Assembly: GCA_016199905.1 (NCBI GenBank)
Contig: JACQFU010000141.1
Coordinates: 1 to 14,603 of the forward strand
Source: Candidatus Wallbacteria bacterium
GTDB lineage: Bacteria > Muiribacteriota > UBA6191 > JACPRK01
Reading direction: 5' to 3'
DNA length: 14,603 nt
Part shown: piece after piece, positions 14,383 to 14,603 of the stretch
Layout of the letters: every line of letters begins with the position of its first letter
Position numbering within the stretch: the stretch's first letter is position 1
Program-made: the position numbers and the translations under genes
The notes under the pieces: model-generated
Told to the model about the DNA's origin: nothing
Databases searched by the model: none
Seen by the model: the letters and a program-made list of their open reading frames with translations, nothing else

Positions 14383-14603
14383 ATGTCCATCGCCCCCGCC
14401 GTCAAGAAAGACGTCATCAAGAACTTCCAGAAGAAGGAGACCGACACCGGGTCGCCCGAAGTGCAGATCGCGATCCTGTCGACTCGCATCACCAACCTGA
14501 CCGAGCATTTCAAGACCCACGCCAAGGATCACCACTCCCGCCGCGGTCTGCTGAAGCTCGTCGGCAAGCGCCGCAGCCTGCTCACGTACCTCAAGAACAA
14601 GGA
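14383..14603 (+). CDS. rpsO: 30S ribosomal protein S15 (3' end outside window)
   Basis: The 73 visible codons include the S15 signature: DTGSPEVQIAILSTRI, then LTEHFKTHAKDHHSRRGLL and LVGKRRSLLTYL. About 15 further residues are expected beyond the window. S15 binds 16S rRNA at the three-way junction of the central domain and starts platform assembly. ATG 14383 is preceded by AGGAGA about 10 bases upstream. The gene is divergent from the transsulfuration operon. In most bacteria pnp (polynucleotide phosphorylase) follows, so it would be expected next. S15 often represses its own mRNA; no such structure can be named here from sequence alone. Confidence 0.97.
   Translation, partial: MSIAPAVKKDVIKNFQKKETDTGSPEVQIAILSTRITNLTEHFKTHAKDHHSRRGLLKLVGKRRSLLTYLKNK

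Noticed and set aside
1..14603. CRISPR array, rRNA genes or insertion sequences
   Set aside because: No regularly spaced repeat-spacer pattern, rRNA motif, transposase or IS-like terminal repeat was seen.

Overview
The window is a GC-rich bacterial chromosome segment, probably from an environmental lineage. Ribosomal protein S15, an ECF sigma/anti-sigma pair, a T2SS-type pseudopilin and transsulfuration enzymes rule out a plasmid or phage backbone. The gene mix would fit Acidobacteriota or a similar deep-branching Gram-negative phylum. That placement is an inference, since no 16S or other decisive marker is present.

Layout. (1) 3-3095, plus strand: the 3' part of a large radical SAM enzyme fused to a long HEAT-repeat tail. 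The end of the tail contains a 143-residue module present twice in tandem. (2) About 3052-5157: a small, apparently decayed integrative island. Its borders are a 51-bp direct repeat made of the 3' part of tRNA-Arg(UCU). The intact tRNA is at 5109-5185 on the minus strand and the displaced, mutated copy is at 3052-3102. Inside, all on the minus strand, are a WapI-immunity-like protein, a small acidic protein translationally coupled to a retropepsin-like aspartic protease, and an 11-codon remnant of a PIN-domain toxin start. No integrase is recognisable. (3) 5285-10719, minus strand: a zinc-finger anti-sigma factor, an ECF sigma factor, and a very large protein (about 1443 aa). The large protein begins as a GspG-type pseudopilin and continues as FN3/Ig-like domains, a PKD-like domain, a beta-propeller-like region and a TIG-like C-terminal domain. 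(4) 11027-14204, minus strand: a probable operon of cystathionine beta-synthase/cysteine synthase, cystathionine gamma-lyase/synthase and a patatin-like lipase. (5) 14383-end, plus strand: rpsO (S15), cut by the window edge.

How the genes may work together. The two PLP enzymes are separated by 3 bp and look like a reverse-transsulfuration pair (homocysteine to cysteine), with the patatin gene 10 bp downstream. The pseudopilin fusion, sigma factor and anti-sigma factor are co-directional. A sequence matching GGAAC-N17-CGTA lies just upstream of the anti-sigma gene, which suggests ECF autoregulation and possibly a link between envelope sensing and the giant surface protein. The most unusual items are the giant pseudopilin fusion and the integrase-less tRNA-Arg island carrying a coupled retropepsin pair.
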